Source: Paraburkholderia sp. BL21I4N1 (lineage in GTDB: Bacteria; Pseudomonadota; Gammaproteobacteria; Burkholderiales; Burkholderiaceae). Taken from it: 64,000 nucleotides of DNA. Each line of letters begins with the position of its first letter. Position 1 is the first letter of the stretch. Under the pieces are notes generated by a model. That model searched no databases. It saw nothing but the letters and a program-made list of their open reading frames with translations, and was not told the origin of the DNA. The translations under genes were made by a program, and so were the position numbers. The stretch spans positions 372,001 through 436,000 of the forward strand of contig NZ_PVEN01000003.1 of NCBI RefSeq assembly GCF_002973525.1, in the 5' to 3' direction. This document shows positions 54,326-62,864 of this stretch, piece by piece.

Positions 54326-54979
54326 TTATTGCGTGGTGTGCTGAGCCGTGGCGCGCAGATAGATTTCCACGCGACGGTTCGCTGCACGGCCGGCTTCGGT
54401 GTTGTTGTCGGCGATCGGCTGATTCTGGCCCATGCCTTGTGCCGACAGACGCTGCGGCGCGACGCCGCGTTGGCCCAGATAGCCCGTCACGCTTTCCGCA
54501 CGATTGACCGACAGCGTCTGGTTATAAGCCGGCTGACCCGTGCTGTCCGTATAGCCGACCACTTGCGCGATCACTTCCGGGTTCTGCTGCAGGGTCTGCG
54601 TCAGTTGGTCCAGCACCGGCGCGAACGACGGCTTGATTGCGTAGCTGTTGGTGTCGAACGTGACCGAGCTCGGAATGTTCAGCTTGAGCGAGCCGTCCGG
54701 CTGTTCGGTGATCTGCGTGCCGGTGCCCTTGGTGGCGCCCGACAGCTTGTTGTGAATGGCTTGCCAGTTGTAACCCGTGATGCCGCCCACCGCCGCGCCG
54801 ACGCCCGCGCCGATCGCCGCGCCCTTGCCGCCGCCGAAGATCGCGCCGAGTGCCGCGCCGGTGCCGGCGCCTACGCCCGTGCCGACTGCGGTGTTAGTGC
54901 CTTGTTGGGTGGCGCAGCCTGCCAGCAGCGAGCCGGCAACGGCGAAAACGGCCAGGCGAGTCATGATTTTTGCATTCAT
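54326..54979 (-). CDS. OmpA-family outer-membrane lipoprotein
   Basis: 217-residue lipoprotein from the ATG at 54979 (MNAKIMTRLAVFAVAGSL), preceded by AGAGGA. The lipobox LLAGC puts the lipidated Cys at residue 22. Next is a Gly/Ala-rich glycine-zipper segment (residues about 30-85, repeated GxGxG and GAAIGAG) that may insert in the membrane. The C-terminal OmpA domain (about 100-217) binds peptidoglycan, with the typical NRRVEIYLRA end. This order is that of YiaD/Pal-like proteins. It ends before the terminator at 54101-54127. Confidence 0.9.
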   Translation of the reverse strand: MNAKIMTRLAVFAVAGSLLAGCATQQGTNTAVGTGVGAGTGAALGAIFGGGKGAAIGAGVGAAVGGITGYNWQAIHNKLSGATKGTGTQITEQPDGSLKLNIPSSVTFDTNSYAIKPSFAPVLDQLTQTLQQNPEVIAQVVGYTDSTGQPAYNQTLSVNRAESVTGYLGQRGVAPQRLSAQGMGQNQPIADNNTEAGRAANRRVEIYLRATAQHTTQ

Positions 54980-55324
54980 TTTCGATTCCTCTTGAGTGAA
55001 GCGGGTAAAGCAGCGAGTGGTGGTCAATCTGAGAGCTGACCATTCCAGTAGTCCAGTAAAGCAGACGGATCGAAAGAAGGGGAAATTCCGGTTCTTTCAC
55101 CGCCCCGGTCCGACAGTGAAGCAGGGTCTTCCGGCAAGGCCCGGCGCGAGCCACTACAATAATGGCAGACGTACACGACGATGCGGCCCCATGGCGTTTC
55201 GCCTGCCCGAAGCGTGCCCGGCACGTCTGGTTTTCGCAATGCCGTCTAACAATTTCTTTCAAATTCCGGCGCGTGGCCGAGACTTCGATTCCGCCGCGCC
55301 GCAGGTGTTCCCCACGGAGTGTCA
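54980..55324. promoter_or_regulatory. Divergent region between the OmpA-like lipoprotein and apbC
   Basis: 345 bases with no credible gene. TGGTCA (55021-55026) pairs with TGACCA (55037-55042). On the plus strand TACAAT at 55155-55160 is a likely -10 for apbC. The apbC start is preceded by GGAG at 55316-55319. Confidence 0.5.
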
Positions 55325-56413
55325 ATGAGTATCGATCGGGCTATGGTGGACGCTGCCCTCGCAGCCGTCACTGACCCCAACACCGGCCGGCCGTACGCGG
55401 CAGCCAAGAACATTAAAAACGTCGCCGTGCAGGATGACACGGTTAGCCTCCAGGTGGTACTCGGCTATCCGGCCAGGCGCCAGTTCGAAGCGATCCGCGC
55501 GCAGTTCGGCGCGGCGCTGCAAGCCGTGCCGGGTGTGGCGAACGCGCGCGTCGAGGTAAGCCAGGAAGTCGCTGCGCATACGGTACAGCGCGGCGTGAAA
55601 CTCTTGCCGAACGTTAAAAATATCGTCGCCGTGGCGTCGGGCAAGGGCGGTGTCGGCAAGAGCACGACCGCGGTGAACCTGGCGCTGGCGCTGGCGAGCG
55701 AAGGCGCCTCGGTCGGCATTCTCGATGCGGACATTTACGGCCCCTCGCTGCCCATGATGCTGGGCATCGAAGGCCGCCCCGAGTCGCCCGACGAAAAGTC
55801 GATGAACCCCATGACCGGCCACGGGCTGCAAGCCAATTCGATCGGCTTTCTGATCGAGCAGGACAACCCGATGGTGTGGCGCGGCCCGATGGCCACGTCG
55901 GCGCTCGAACAATTGCTGCGCCAGACCAACTGGCACGACCTCGACTACCTGATCGTCGACATGCCGCCGGGCACCGGCGACATTCAGCTGACGCTGTCGC
56001 AACGCGTGCCCGTGACCGGCGCGGTGATCGTCACGACGCCGCAGGACATCGCGTTGCTCGACGCGAAGAAGGGCCTCAAGATGTTCGAGAAGGTCGGTAT
56101 TCCGATTCTTGGTATCGTCGAGAACATGGGCATGCATATCTGCTCGAATTGCGGCCATGAAGAACATATCTTCGGCGCCGGCGGCGGCGAGCGGATGGGC
56201 AAGGAATATGGCGTCGAGGTGCTCGGCAGTTTGCCGCTCGACATCGCGATCCGCGAGCAGGCCGACTCGGGCAAACCGACCGTCGTCGCCGATCCCGATG
56301 GGCGCATCGCGGAGATCTACCGGTCGATCGCACGCAAGGTCGCGGTCCATATCGCCGAGCGCGCGCGCGACATGACGTCGAAGTTTCCCAGCATCGTCGT
56401 GCAGAACACCTGA
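55325..56413 (+). CDS. apbC: Mrp/ApbC iron-sulfur cluster carrier ATPase
   Basis: Scaffold or carrier that delivers Fe-S clusters to target proteins. The start at 55325 (MSIDRAMVDAALAAVTDP) gives 362 residues; a GTG two codons earlier is possible. An N-terminal DUF59-like domain (about 1-90) precedes the deviant Walker A GKGGVGKSTT (near 108-117), and the Cys pair C-x-x-C in HICSNCGHEEH (near 280) would hold the cluster. Length and domains are normal. Confidence 0.93.
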   Translation: MSIDRAMVDAALAAVTDPNTGRPYAAAKNIKNVAVQDDTVSLQVVLGYPARRQFEAIRAQFGAALQAVPGVANARVEVSQEVAAHTVQRGVKLLPNVKNIVAVASGKGGVGKSTTAVNLALALASEGASVGILDADIYGPSLPMMLGIEGRPESPDEKSMNPMTGHGLQANSIGFLIEQDNPMVWRGPMATSALEQLLRQTNWHDLDYLIVDMPPGTGDIQLTLSQRVPVTGAVIVTTPQDIALLDAKKGLKMFEKVGIPILGIVENMGMHICSNCGHEEHIFGAGGGERMGKEYGVEVLGSLPLDIAIREQADSGKPTVVADPDGRIAEIYRSIARKVAVHIAERARDMTSKFPSIVVQNT

Positions 56414-56544
56414 GCGGCCCTTGGCCAAAGGGCTTACGCAGGGCGCAAGGGGGCAATTTGCGCCGGGTCTCGCGGTATCATGTCGGCTTCACAAGTTCGG
56501 CTCAGCGGCCGCAGGGGCGGCCGCCTGGCCGGCAAGAGGATCGC

Positions 56545-57078
56545 ATGGGAAAACGAATCGACGGGCACGCGGTACATGCGTTCATCGTCCTGGCTGCCGG
56601 CAGCGTGCTGCTGTGCGGCTGCAGCACGTTCCTGAGACCACAGGAAAAGCGCGCCGACGCGCAGTTGCTGCCCACCGTGGGCAACCAGGCGCGCGGCCTC
56701 GTCACGTTTATCGAGCGCTCGGACGGCGTGCAGGTGACCTACAATCTCGCGGGCCTGCCGCCCAATAGCGACCACGCGTTGCAGGTTCACGAACGCGGCG
56801 ACTGCAATGCCGCCGACGGTTCCAGCGCGGGCGAAGTGTTCTCGCCGGCCGCCGAGCGTCTGAAAGCGGGCGCGCGGGTCGAGGGCGATCTCGGCAACAT
56901 TCATGCGGATGCGAACGGCGTCGCCACTGGTTTCATCGTGGCGCCCGACGTGTCGCTGGACGGCATCCGCTCGGTGTTGCAACGCGCGGTCGTGCTGCAT
57001 CGCGATCCGAGCGATTCGTACGCGTATCCGCCGCATGGCGCGGGCCCCGCGCTCGCCTGCGGGCTGATTCACCAGTAA
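56545..57078 (+). CDS. SodC-like lipoprotein with altered copper ligands
   Basis: 177-residue protein of the Cu/Zn superoxide dismutase fold, from the ATG at 56545 behind AAGAGGA. The lipobox LLCGC places the lipidated Cys at 26. The disulfide pair appears kept (C87 in HERGDC, C172 in ACGLI) and GDLGN is present. Of the four usual copper His residues, H82 and H152 are in place, but the first is Gln (Q80 in ALQVH instead of the usual H-x-H) and the bridging one is Glu (E97 in AGEVFSP instead of GGH). Normal dismutase activity is therefore doubtful; a structural or metal-handling role is possible. Confidence 0.82.
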   Translation: MGKRIDGHAVHAFIVLAAGSVLLCGCSTFLRPQEKRADAQLLPTVGNQARGLVTFIERSDGVQVTYNLAGLPPNSDHALQVHERGDCNAADGSSAGEVFSPAAERLKAGARVEGDLGNIHADANGVATGFIVAPDVSLDGIRSVLQRAVVLHRDPSDSYAYPPHGAGPALACGLIHQ

Positions 57079-57411
57079 TTGGCGGGCGCCGCCCGAGGCC
57101 GCTCCCAAAGGCGCAAGCGAACTAGCCCGGCGAGCCGGCAGGCCGTCTGGAGGCGCGCATCGGGGCGATCTCATCCCCCATGCACGGCACCAATCTCACG
57201 ATCGCGTAAAATAAGCGCCTTTCGTTCGGGCACGTAGCCGGACATCGTGCAGGACACCGCCGGATCGAGCGATACAGCCCGTTCAAGCCGCCACGGCGGT
57301 GCGCGGTCGAGCGCTTTGGCCCGAAGTCGCGAACTTAGCCGAAAGTTGCCTGGTCCCAACCGGGTTGTTATCCGTCACACATCTGTCATTCACGTCGAGC
57401 AGCGTTCACCT
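57079..57411 (+). promoter_or_regulatory. Region upstream of dcd
   Basis: 333 bases. TAAAAT near 57207 on the plus strand is a plausible -10, which would give dcd a leader of nearly 200 bases. A frame open from 57247 in phase with dcd has no family similarity before 57412. Nothing else is recognised. Confidence 0.4.
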
Positions 57412-57981
57412 ATGACCATCAAATCCGACAAGTGGATCCGCCGCATGGCCGCGTCGCACAACATGATCGAGCCGTTCGCGCCCGACCAGGTGCGCGTCTC
57501 CGAAGACGGCCGGAAGATCGTCAGCTACGGCACGTCGAGCTACGGCTACGACATTCGCTGCGCCGACGAATTCAAGATCTTCACCAATATCAACTCGACC
57601 ATCGTCGATCCGAAGAACTTCGACGAGAAGTCGTTTGTCGACTTTAAGGGCGACGTCTGCATCATCCCGCCGAATTCGTTCGCGCTGGCTCGCACGGTCG
57701 AGTATTTCCGCATTCCGCGCAGCGTCCTGACCGTGTGTCTGGGCAAGTCCACGTATGCGCGTTGCGGGATCATCGTCAACGTGACGCCGTTCGAGCCGGA
57801 ATGGGAGGGGCACGTCACGCTGGAATTCTCGAATACGACACCTTTGCCTGCGAAAATCTACGCGAACGAAGGCGTCGCTCAGGTGCTGTTTTTTGAAAGC
57901 GACGAGATTTGTGAAACGTCGTACGCGGATCGCGGCGGCAAATATCAAGGTCAGCACGGCGTCACGTTGCCCAAGACCTGA
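57412..57981 (+). CDS. dcd: dCTP deaminase
   Basis: Deaminates dCTP to dUTP, the precursor of dTTP. 189 residues with the family start [13 protein letters not shown], '[15 protein letters not shown]', and the catalytic segment '[19 protein letters not shown]' followed by the Glu in 'WEGHVTLE'. It is the monofunctional type by length. Terminator at 58018-58055. Confidence 0.95.
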
Positions 57982-58017
57982 CGCCGGCAGCGTATCGACT
58001 CACCAGTTACACCGGGT

Positions 58018-58055
58018 GACCGCTGCTATTTACAGAATGCAGCGGTCGTTCTTTT
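58018..58055 (+). terminator. dcd terminator running into the next ribosome-binding site
   Basis: GACCGCTGC (58018-58026) pairs with GCAGCGGTC (58039-58047) and is followed by GTTCTTTTT. The GGAG directly after the T-run is the ribosome-binding site of the decarboxylase gene. The next gene therefore depends on read-through or on a promoter hidden in this short gap. Confidence 0.75.
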
Positions 58056-58068
58056 TGGAGAATCGCCC

Positions 58069-60354
58069 ATGAAGTTTCGTTTTCCCGTCGTCATCATCGA
58101 CGAAGATTTTCGCTCCGAGAATATCTCGGGTTCCGGCATCCGGGCTTTGGCCGAAGCCATCGAAAAAGAAGGCGCGGAAGTCCTCGGGTTGACGAGCTAC
58201 GGCGATCTGACTTCGTTCGCGCAGCAGTCGAGCCGCGCGTCGTGTTTCATCCTGTCGATCGACGACGACGAACTGCTGCCCTATGTCGATAACGTGGTGG
58301 TGGAAGGCGAAACACCCGAACTGGCCGCGGCGATCGTCGCCTTGCGCGCGTTCGTGACCGAAGTGCGCCGCCGCAACGCGGATATTCCGATCTTCCTGTA
58401 CGGCGAAACGCGCACGTCGCGCCACTTGCCGAACGACATCCTGCGCGAACTGCATGGTTTCATCCACATGTTCGAGGACACGCCGGAGTTCGTCGCGCGT
58501 CATATCATCCGCGAAACCAAGGTGTATCTGGACTCGCTCGCGCCGCCGTTCTTCAAGGAACTGGTGCAGTACGCGGACGAAGGTTCGTATTCGTGGCACT
58601 GCCCGGGGCACTCGGGCGGCGTGGCGTTCCTGAAGAGCCCGCTCGGCCAGATGTTCCACCAGTTCTTCGGCGAGAATATGCTGCGTGCCGACGTGTGCAA
58701 TGCCGTCGACGAACTCGGTCAGCTGCTTGACCACACCGGTCCGGTGGCCGCCTCCGAGCGCAACGCCGCGCGCATTTTCAGCGCCGACCACGTGTTCTTC
58801 GTGACCAACGGCACGTCCACGTCGAACAAGATCGTCTGGCACGGCACGGTTGCGCCGGGCGACATCGTGCTGGTGGACCGCAATTGCCACAAGTCGATCC
58901 TGCACGCGATCACCATGACCGGCGCGATTCCGGTGTTCCTCACGCCGACGCGCAATAACTTCGGCATCATCGGCCCGATTCCGCGCAGCGAGTTCGAGCC
59001 GGAAAACATCCGCCGGAAGATCGAGGCGAACCCGTTCGCCCGTGAGGCGCTCGCGAAGAATCCGAATCTCAAGCCACGCATTCTGACTATCACGCAGAGC
59101 ACCTACGACGGCGTGATCTACAACGTCGAAATGATCAAGGAGATGCTCGGCGACTGGCTCGACACGCTGCACTTCGACGAAGCCTGGCTGCCGCACGCCG
59201 AATTCCACGAGTTCTATCAGGACATGCACGCGATCGGCGCGGGCCGTCCGCGGATCGGCGCGCTGGTGTTCGCCACGCACTCCACGCACAAGCTGCTGGC
59301 CGGCATTTCGCAGGCTTCGCAGATCGTCGTGCAGGATTCGAAGAACAGCCGCTTCGACAAGCATCGCTTCAATGAAGCGTATCTGATGCACACGTCGACC
59401 AGCCCGCAGTACGCCATCATCGCCTCGTGCGACGTGGCCGCGGCCATGATGGAAGCGCCGGGCGGCCCCGCGCTGGTGGAAGAATCGATCGCCGAAGCGC
59501 TCGATTTCCGCCGCGCGATGATCAAGGTCGACGCCGAATACGGCGACGACTGGTTCTTCAAGGTGTGGGGCCCGGAACAGTTCGCCGAAGAAGGCATCGG
59601 CTCGCGCGAAGACTGGGTCCTGCGTCCGAACGACGCGTGGCACGGTTTCGGCCCGTTGGCCGAAGGCTTCAACATGCTCGACCCGATCAAGGCGACCATC
59701 GTCACGCCGGGTCTGGACATGGACGGCGGCTTCGGCGAGACCGGCATTCCGGCCGCGATCGTCACGAAGTATCTGGCCGAGCACGGCATCATCGTCGAGA
59801 AGACCGGGCTGTATTCGTTCTTCATCATGTTCACGATCGGCATCACCAAGGGCCGCTGGAACTCGATGGTCACCGAACTGCAACAGTTCAAGGACGACTA
59901 CGACAACAACCAGCCGCTGTGGCGTGTGCTGCCCGAGTTCGTCGCGCATCACCCCATGTACGAACGCGTCGGTCTGCGCGATCTGTGTCAGCAGATTCAC
60001 AGCGTCTACCGGGCCAACGACATTGCGCGTCTGACGACCGAGATGTACCTGTCGAGCATGGAACCGGCAATGAAGCCGTCCGACGCGTTCGCCAAGCTCG
60101 CGCACCGCGAGATCGACCGGGTACCGATCGACGAACTCGAAGGCCGCGTCACGTCGATTCTGTTGACGCCGTATCCGCCGGGCATTCCGCTGCTGATTCC
60201 GGGCGAGCGCTTCAACAGGACCATCGTCAACTATCTGCGGTTCGCGCGTGAGTTCAACGAGCGCTTCCCGGGATTCCATACGGATATCCACGGGTTGGTC
60301 GGCGAAACGATCAACGGGCGCATCGAGTACTTCGTCGATTGCGTGCGCGGTTGA
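58069..60354 (+). CDS. Orn/Lys/Arg decarboxylase, PLP fold type I
   Basis: 761-residue decarboxylase of the large decameric type (biodegradative ornithine, lysine or arginine). Residues about 1-125 form the response-regulator-like wing ('VVIIDEDFRSENISGSGIRA'). The PLP domain contains 'YSWHCPGHSGGVAFLKSPLG' and the cofactor Lys in ATHSTHKLLAG. The C-terminal domain ends 'NGRIEYFVDCVRG'. Which of the three amino acids is used cannot be fixed by eye. No amino-acid antiporter gene is adjacent, which argues against a classic acid-resistance pair. Confidence 0.93.
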   Translation: MKFRFPVVIIDEDFRSENISGSGIRALAEAIEKEGAEVLGLTSYGDLTSFAQQSSRASCFILSIDDDELLPYVDNVVVEGETPELAAAIVALRAFVTEVRRRNADIPIFLYGETRTSRHLPNDILRELHGFIHMFEDTPEFVARHIIRETKVYLDSLAPPFFKELVQYADEGSYSWHCPGHSGGVAFLKSPLGQMFHQFFGENMLRADVCNAVDELGQLLDHTGPVAASERNAARIFSADHVFFVTNGTSTSNKIVWHGTVAPGDIVLVDRNCHKSILHAITMTGAIPVFLTPTRNNFGIIGPIPRSEFEPENIRRKIEANPFAREALAKNPNLKPRILTITQSTYDGVIYNVEMIKEMLGDWLDTLHFDEAWLPHAEFHEFYQDMHAIGAGRPRIGALVFATHSTHKLLAGISQASQIVVQDSKNSRFDKHRFNEAYLMHTSTSPQYAIIASCDVAAAMMEAPGGPALVEESIAEALDFRRAMIKVDAEYGDDWFFKVWGPEQFAEEGIGSREDWVLRPNDAWHGFGPLAEGFNMLDPIKATIVTPGLDMDGGFGETGIPAAIVTKYLAEHGIIVEKTGLYSFFIMFTIGITKGRWNSMVTELQQFKDDYDNNQPLWRVLPEFVAHHPMYERVGLRDLCQQIHSVYRANDIARLTTEMYLSSMEPAMKPSDAFAKLAHREIDRVPIDELEGRVTSILLTPYPPGIPLLIPGERFNRTIVNYLRFAREFNERFPGFHTDIHGLVGETINGRIEYFVDCVRG

Positions 60355-60356
60355 CG

Positions 60357-61127
60357 ATGCGCAAGACGGTGGACGTCACGATCGGGTTGCTCCGTGGCGC
60401 GTGGCGGCGCGCGGTCCCGGCGCTGTCGTTGCCGCTCATATCGGGATCGGGGCTGGCCGCGGTCACGTTGTTCGCCGCGTTGCTGAGCATCGCGTCTTCG
60501 CCGGCGCATGCCGAGGTCGCCGCCGCCGATCCGATCGACGCATCGATGCGCGCGTGTCTGGCGCGCAGCGACATGTCGTCGACGACCGGGCAGGTGCAGT
60601 GCATGGACAATGCGCGGATCGGCTGGAAGAGCGCGCTCGACAACGCGTGGCAGCAGCTTCAGCCGAAGTTGCCGGCCGCGCGTCGCAAGCAGTGGGAAAA
60701 AAGCCAGGCAAGCTGGCTGGCTTCACGCGACGCCGAGAAGCAACTGCTGGCCGCGGTATTCGCGACGACGCAAGGCTCGATGTACGTGCTGGCCGAAGCC
60801 GATATGCAGTTGCAGCCGGTGCGGGACCGCGCGCAGGCGTTACGCAGCGCGGTGGCCAACGCCGGCAGCGTTCCCCCGGGCCGGTTGCGGGCGTGCCGTT
60901 CGGACGCGCAATGCGAACACGCGACGTTCGATCTGAACCGCTATTACCGTCGGTTGCAGAGCAAGATGCCGGCGCGTTCACGGCCGACGCTGGTGCGCGC
61001 GCAACGCGCGTGGAATGCGTATCTTGATGCGACCACGCCGCTGCTCGACGAGCGCGGGCGGATCGATATCATCGGGGCGCGGGTGGCGACGCTTAAGCGC
61101 CTGTCGGAGACGGTGGGTAATAGCTGA
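60357..61127 (+). CDS. Secreted LprI-type (DUF1311) protein with two repeats
   Basis: 256-residue exported protein starting two bases after the decarboxylase stop. A long signal region (basic start, then 'LAAVTLFAALLSIASSPAHA') is cleaved near residue 50. Two LprI-like repeats follow: the first with 'ALDNAWQQLQPKLPAARRKQ' and 'WEKSQASWLASRDAE', the second with 'YYRRLQSKMPARSRPTLVRA' and 'QRAWNAYLDATTPL'. LprI in mycobacteria inhibits lysozyme, and many DUF1311 proteins are of unknown role. Cotranscription with the decarboxylase is likely from spacing. Confidence 0.75.
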   Translation: MRKTVDVTIGLLRGAWRRAVPALSLPLISGSGLAAVTLFAALLSIASSPAHAEVAAADPIDASMRACLARSDMSSTTGQVQCMDNARIGWKSALDNAWQQLQPKLPAARRKQWEKSQASWLASRDAEKQLLAAVFATTQGSMYVLAEADMQLQPVRDRAQALRSAVANAGSVPPGRLRACRSDAQCEHATFDLNRYYRRLQSKMPARSRPTLVRAQRAWNAYLDATTPLLDERGRIDIIGARVATLKRLSETVGNS

Positions 61128-61170
61128 GCGTCTGCGCGCTCGGCGTTCCGCGCGGCCCGATTCATCTCCG

Positions 61171-62097
61171 TCAATCGAGCGCGTAGTCTTCGGCTTGCGG
61201 TTTGGGCAGCGTTAGAGCCGGTTCGCCGAGCAGATCGCGCGTGGCGTCTTCTATCGTCGCGGACATCATGTTGAGTGCGAGGTCGTTGTCGTCGGTGCCG
61301 AAGGGCTCTTCGATTTGCGATGCGATGGCTTCGTGCGCCATGAAGGTGTACGCGACGAACACCGCGAACACCGGCGTGAAGATGCCGATGCTGTCCACCA
61401 GACCGAACGGCAGCGACGCGCAGAAGAAATAGACCGTGCGGTGAATCATCACCGAGTAGGCGAACGGCAGCGGCGTCGAGGCGATGCGCTCGCATCCGCC
61501 GATTACATCGGACAGTCCATTCAGATTTCGATCGAAGGCAATCACGGCCATCGGGTCGATGGCGCCTGCGCGCGCCTGGCGTTGGACCCATTCGCCGAGG
61601 TGGAGCATCAGGGTGGCGGGTTTGTAGCGCGACACTATGACGCGGTTGAAGAGGGCCTGCGGCAGCCGTGTGGCCAGGTCTTCGGTCGGGTCGCTCTTGC
61701 GAAGCTGGTGGCGCAGTGCGTGCGGCAGGGCGCCTAGCGCGGCGAAAAATTCCTGCGTCTCTTCTTTAGGGAGCGGCCGGCTCGGCAGTGTGAGGACTTC
61801 GCGGGTGAGCGAGCGCGACTCGTTCAGCAACTGCCCCCAGAGCTTGCGTGCCTCCCACCAGCGGTCGTAACTGGCGTTGTTGCGAAAGCCAAGGAATACC
61901 GCAAGCGCTATGCCTATTAACGAGAAGGGGGCGGTGGTGTTCAGGTTCAGCGACACCGGGAGCAGGTGGTCGTGCGCCGCCACGGCAATGATCGAAATGC
62001 AGAAGATCAGGAATAAGCGTGGGAGCAGTCGCGGCAGGACCGAGCCTCGCCAGGCTAGCAGCATGCGGAACCAGTGGAGGTGCGGGCGGATGATCAT
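61171..62097 (-). CDS. Bestrophin-like membrane channel (UPF0187)
   Basis: 308-residue inner-membrane protein from the ATG at 62097 (MIIRPHLHWFRMLLAWRGSV). It has hydrophobic helices near residues 20-40 and 55-75 and in the middle, with the family segments 'FRNNASYDRWWEARKLWGQL' and 'PLPFAYSVMIHRTVYFFCAS'. Bacterial bestrophin homologues form pentameric ion channels. A longer frame from 62190 is possible but lacks family similarity. Convergent with the LprI-type gene. Confidence 0.85.
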   Translation of the reverse strand: MIIRPHLHWFRMLLAWRGSVLPRLLPRLFLIFCISIIAVAAHDHLLPVSLNLNTTAPFSLIGIALAVFLGFRNNASYDRWWEARKLWGQLLNESRSLTREVLTLPSRPLPKEETQEFFAALGALPHALRHQLRKSDPTEDLATRLPQALFNRVIVSRYKPATLMLHLGEWVQRQARAGAIDPMAVIAFDRNLNGLSDVIGGCERIASTPLPFAYSVMIHRTVYFFCASLPFGLVDSIGIFTPVFAVFVAYTFMAHEAIASQIEEPFGTDDNDLALNMMSATIEDATRDLLGEPALTLPKPQAEDYALD

Positions 62098-62864
62098 TGG
62101 GAGCTCGGGTTTGGACTGCGGCGATGGGGGAGATTTTATCGCTTTTGGCGCTTGCATCTTTCGAGCTTGCCGGCCGAGCGCGCCGCTCACGGTGCAGCCG
62201 TGCTGAGTTCGACTCCCCTATAAGAATGCTCGTTGAGTTTCAATTCTATTCTTTCTGCGTAAAAGACAGAGTAAGCATTTTTGCAAAGCAATTTTATGCC
62301 GTGTACATAATGGTTAAATGGCGATAACGTTTGGCATGATTATTCAAATCGCATTGATCGATTTTTAGAATTGACTGCTGGCGTCCTATTGCGTGGAAAA
62401 AATCGTTCATGTATTATTCTGCGAAATTGTAAGGATGTGGATTTGAGTTATCTTGGATTGGCTTTGATTTGATAAGAATTGAATAAAACTGGAGACGCAT
62501 TTTAAAGATAAGATTGCCATCGGGCATGGCCGGCGGCCAACTATCTGTCACGCGCATCTGTCTTAAAGTCTCTCGCTGCAAATGCTAAAGGTGTGTTCAC
62601 TGCTAGACTTCCGGCCAGGTGGGGTGTGGCTGGATTTTTCCCATTCTTTGTCCATTCGGGCGAGGCTCGACGTTTCAATCGGATATTAATTTTCTAGAAT
62701 TTTTCTACTAGCTATATCGTCTGTTTTTGATATGCATTGATGTCTATTCAGGCTGGTGGCTCTCATCTTGGTTGAGAGTGTCTGCGCGCGTGCATATTAA
62801 TTTGTGGCGAATAATTTTGACTAAAAAATAATCATGTCGCATGACGGCATGTCGAGGAATTAAG
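62098..62864. other. AT-rich intergenic stretch before the carbamoyltransferase
   Basis: 767 bases without a credible gene. From about 62220 to 62860 the DNA is clearly richer in A and T than the rest of the window, with many T-runs. This is typical of foreign or H-NS-silenced DNA and of promoters of surface-polysaccharide or secondary-metabolite clusters. GAGGAATTAAG immediately before 62865 is the ribosome-binding site of the next gene. I see no tRNA or attachment site. Confidence 0.6.

Noticed and set aside
54149..55039. Plus-strand frame with a good AAGAGGAGA site before ATG at 54149
   Set aside because: Most of it is antisense to the OmpA-like lipoprotein, and the translated start has no family resemblance; the purine run is probably coincidental.
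58030..60291. 753-codon frame antisense to the decarboxylase
   Set aside because: Same kind of GC-rich shadow, Arg- and Val-rich with no recognisable domain.
62220..62860. Phage or integrase attachment site in the AT-rich gap
   Set aside because: No tRNA, integrase or direct repeats are visible; only the base composition is unusual.
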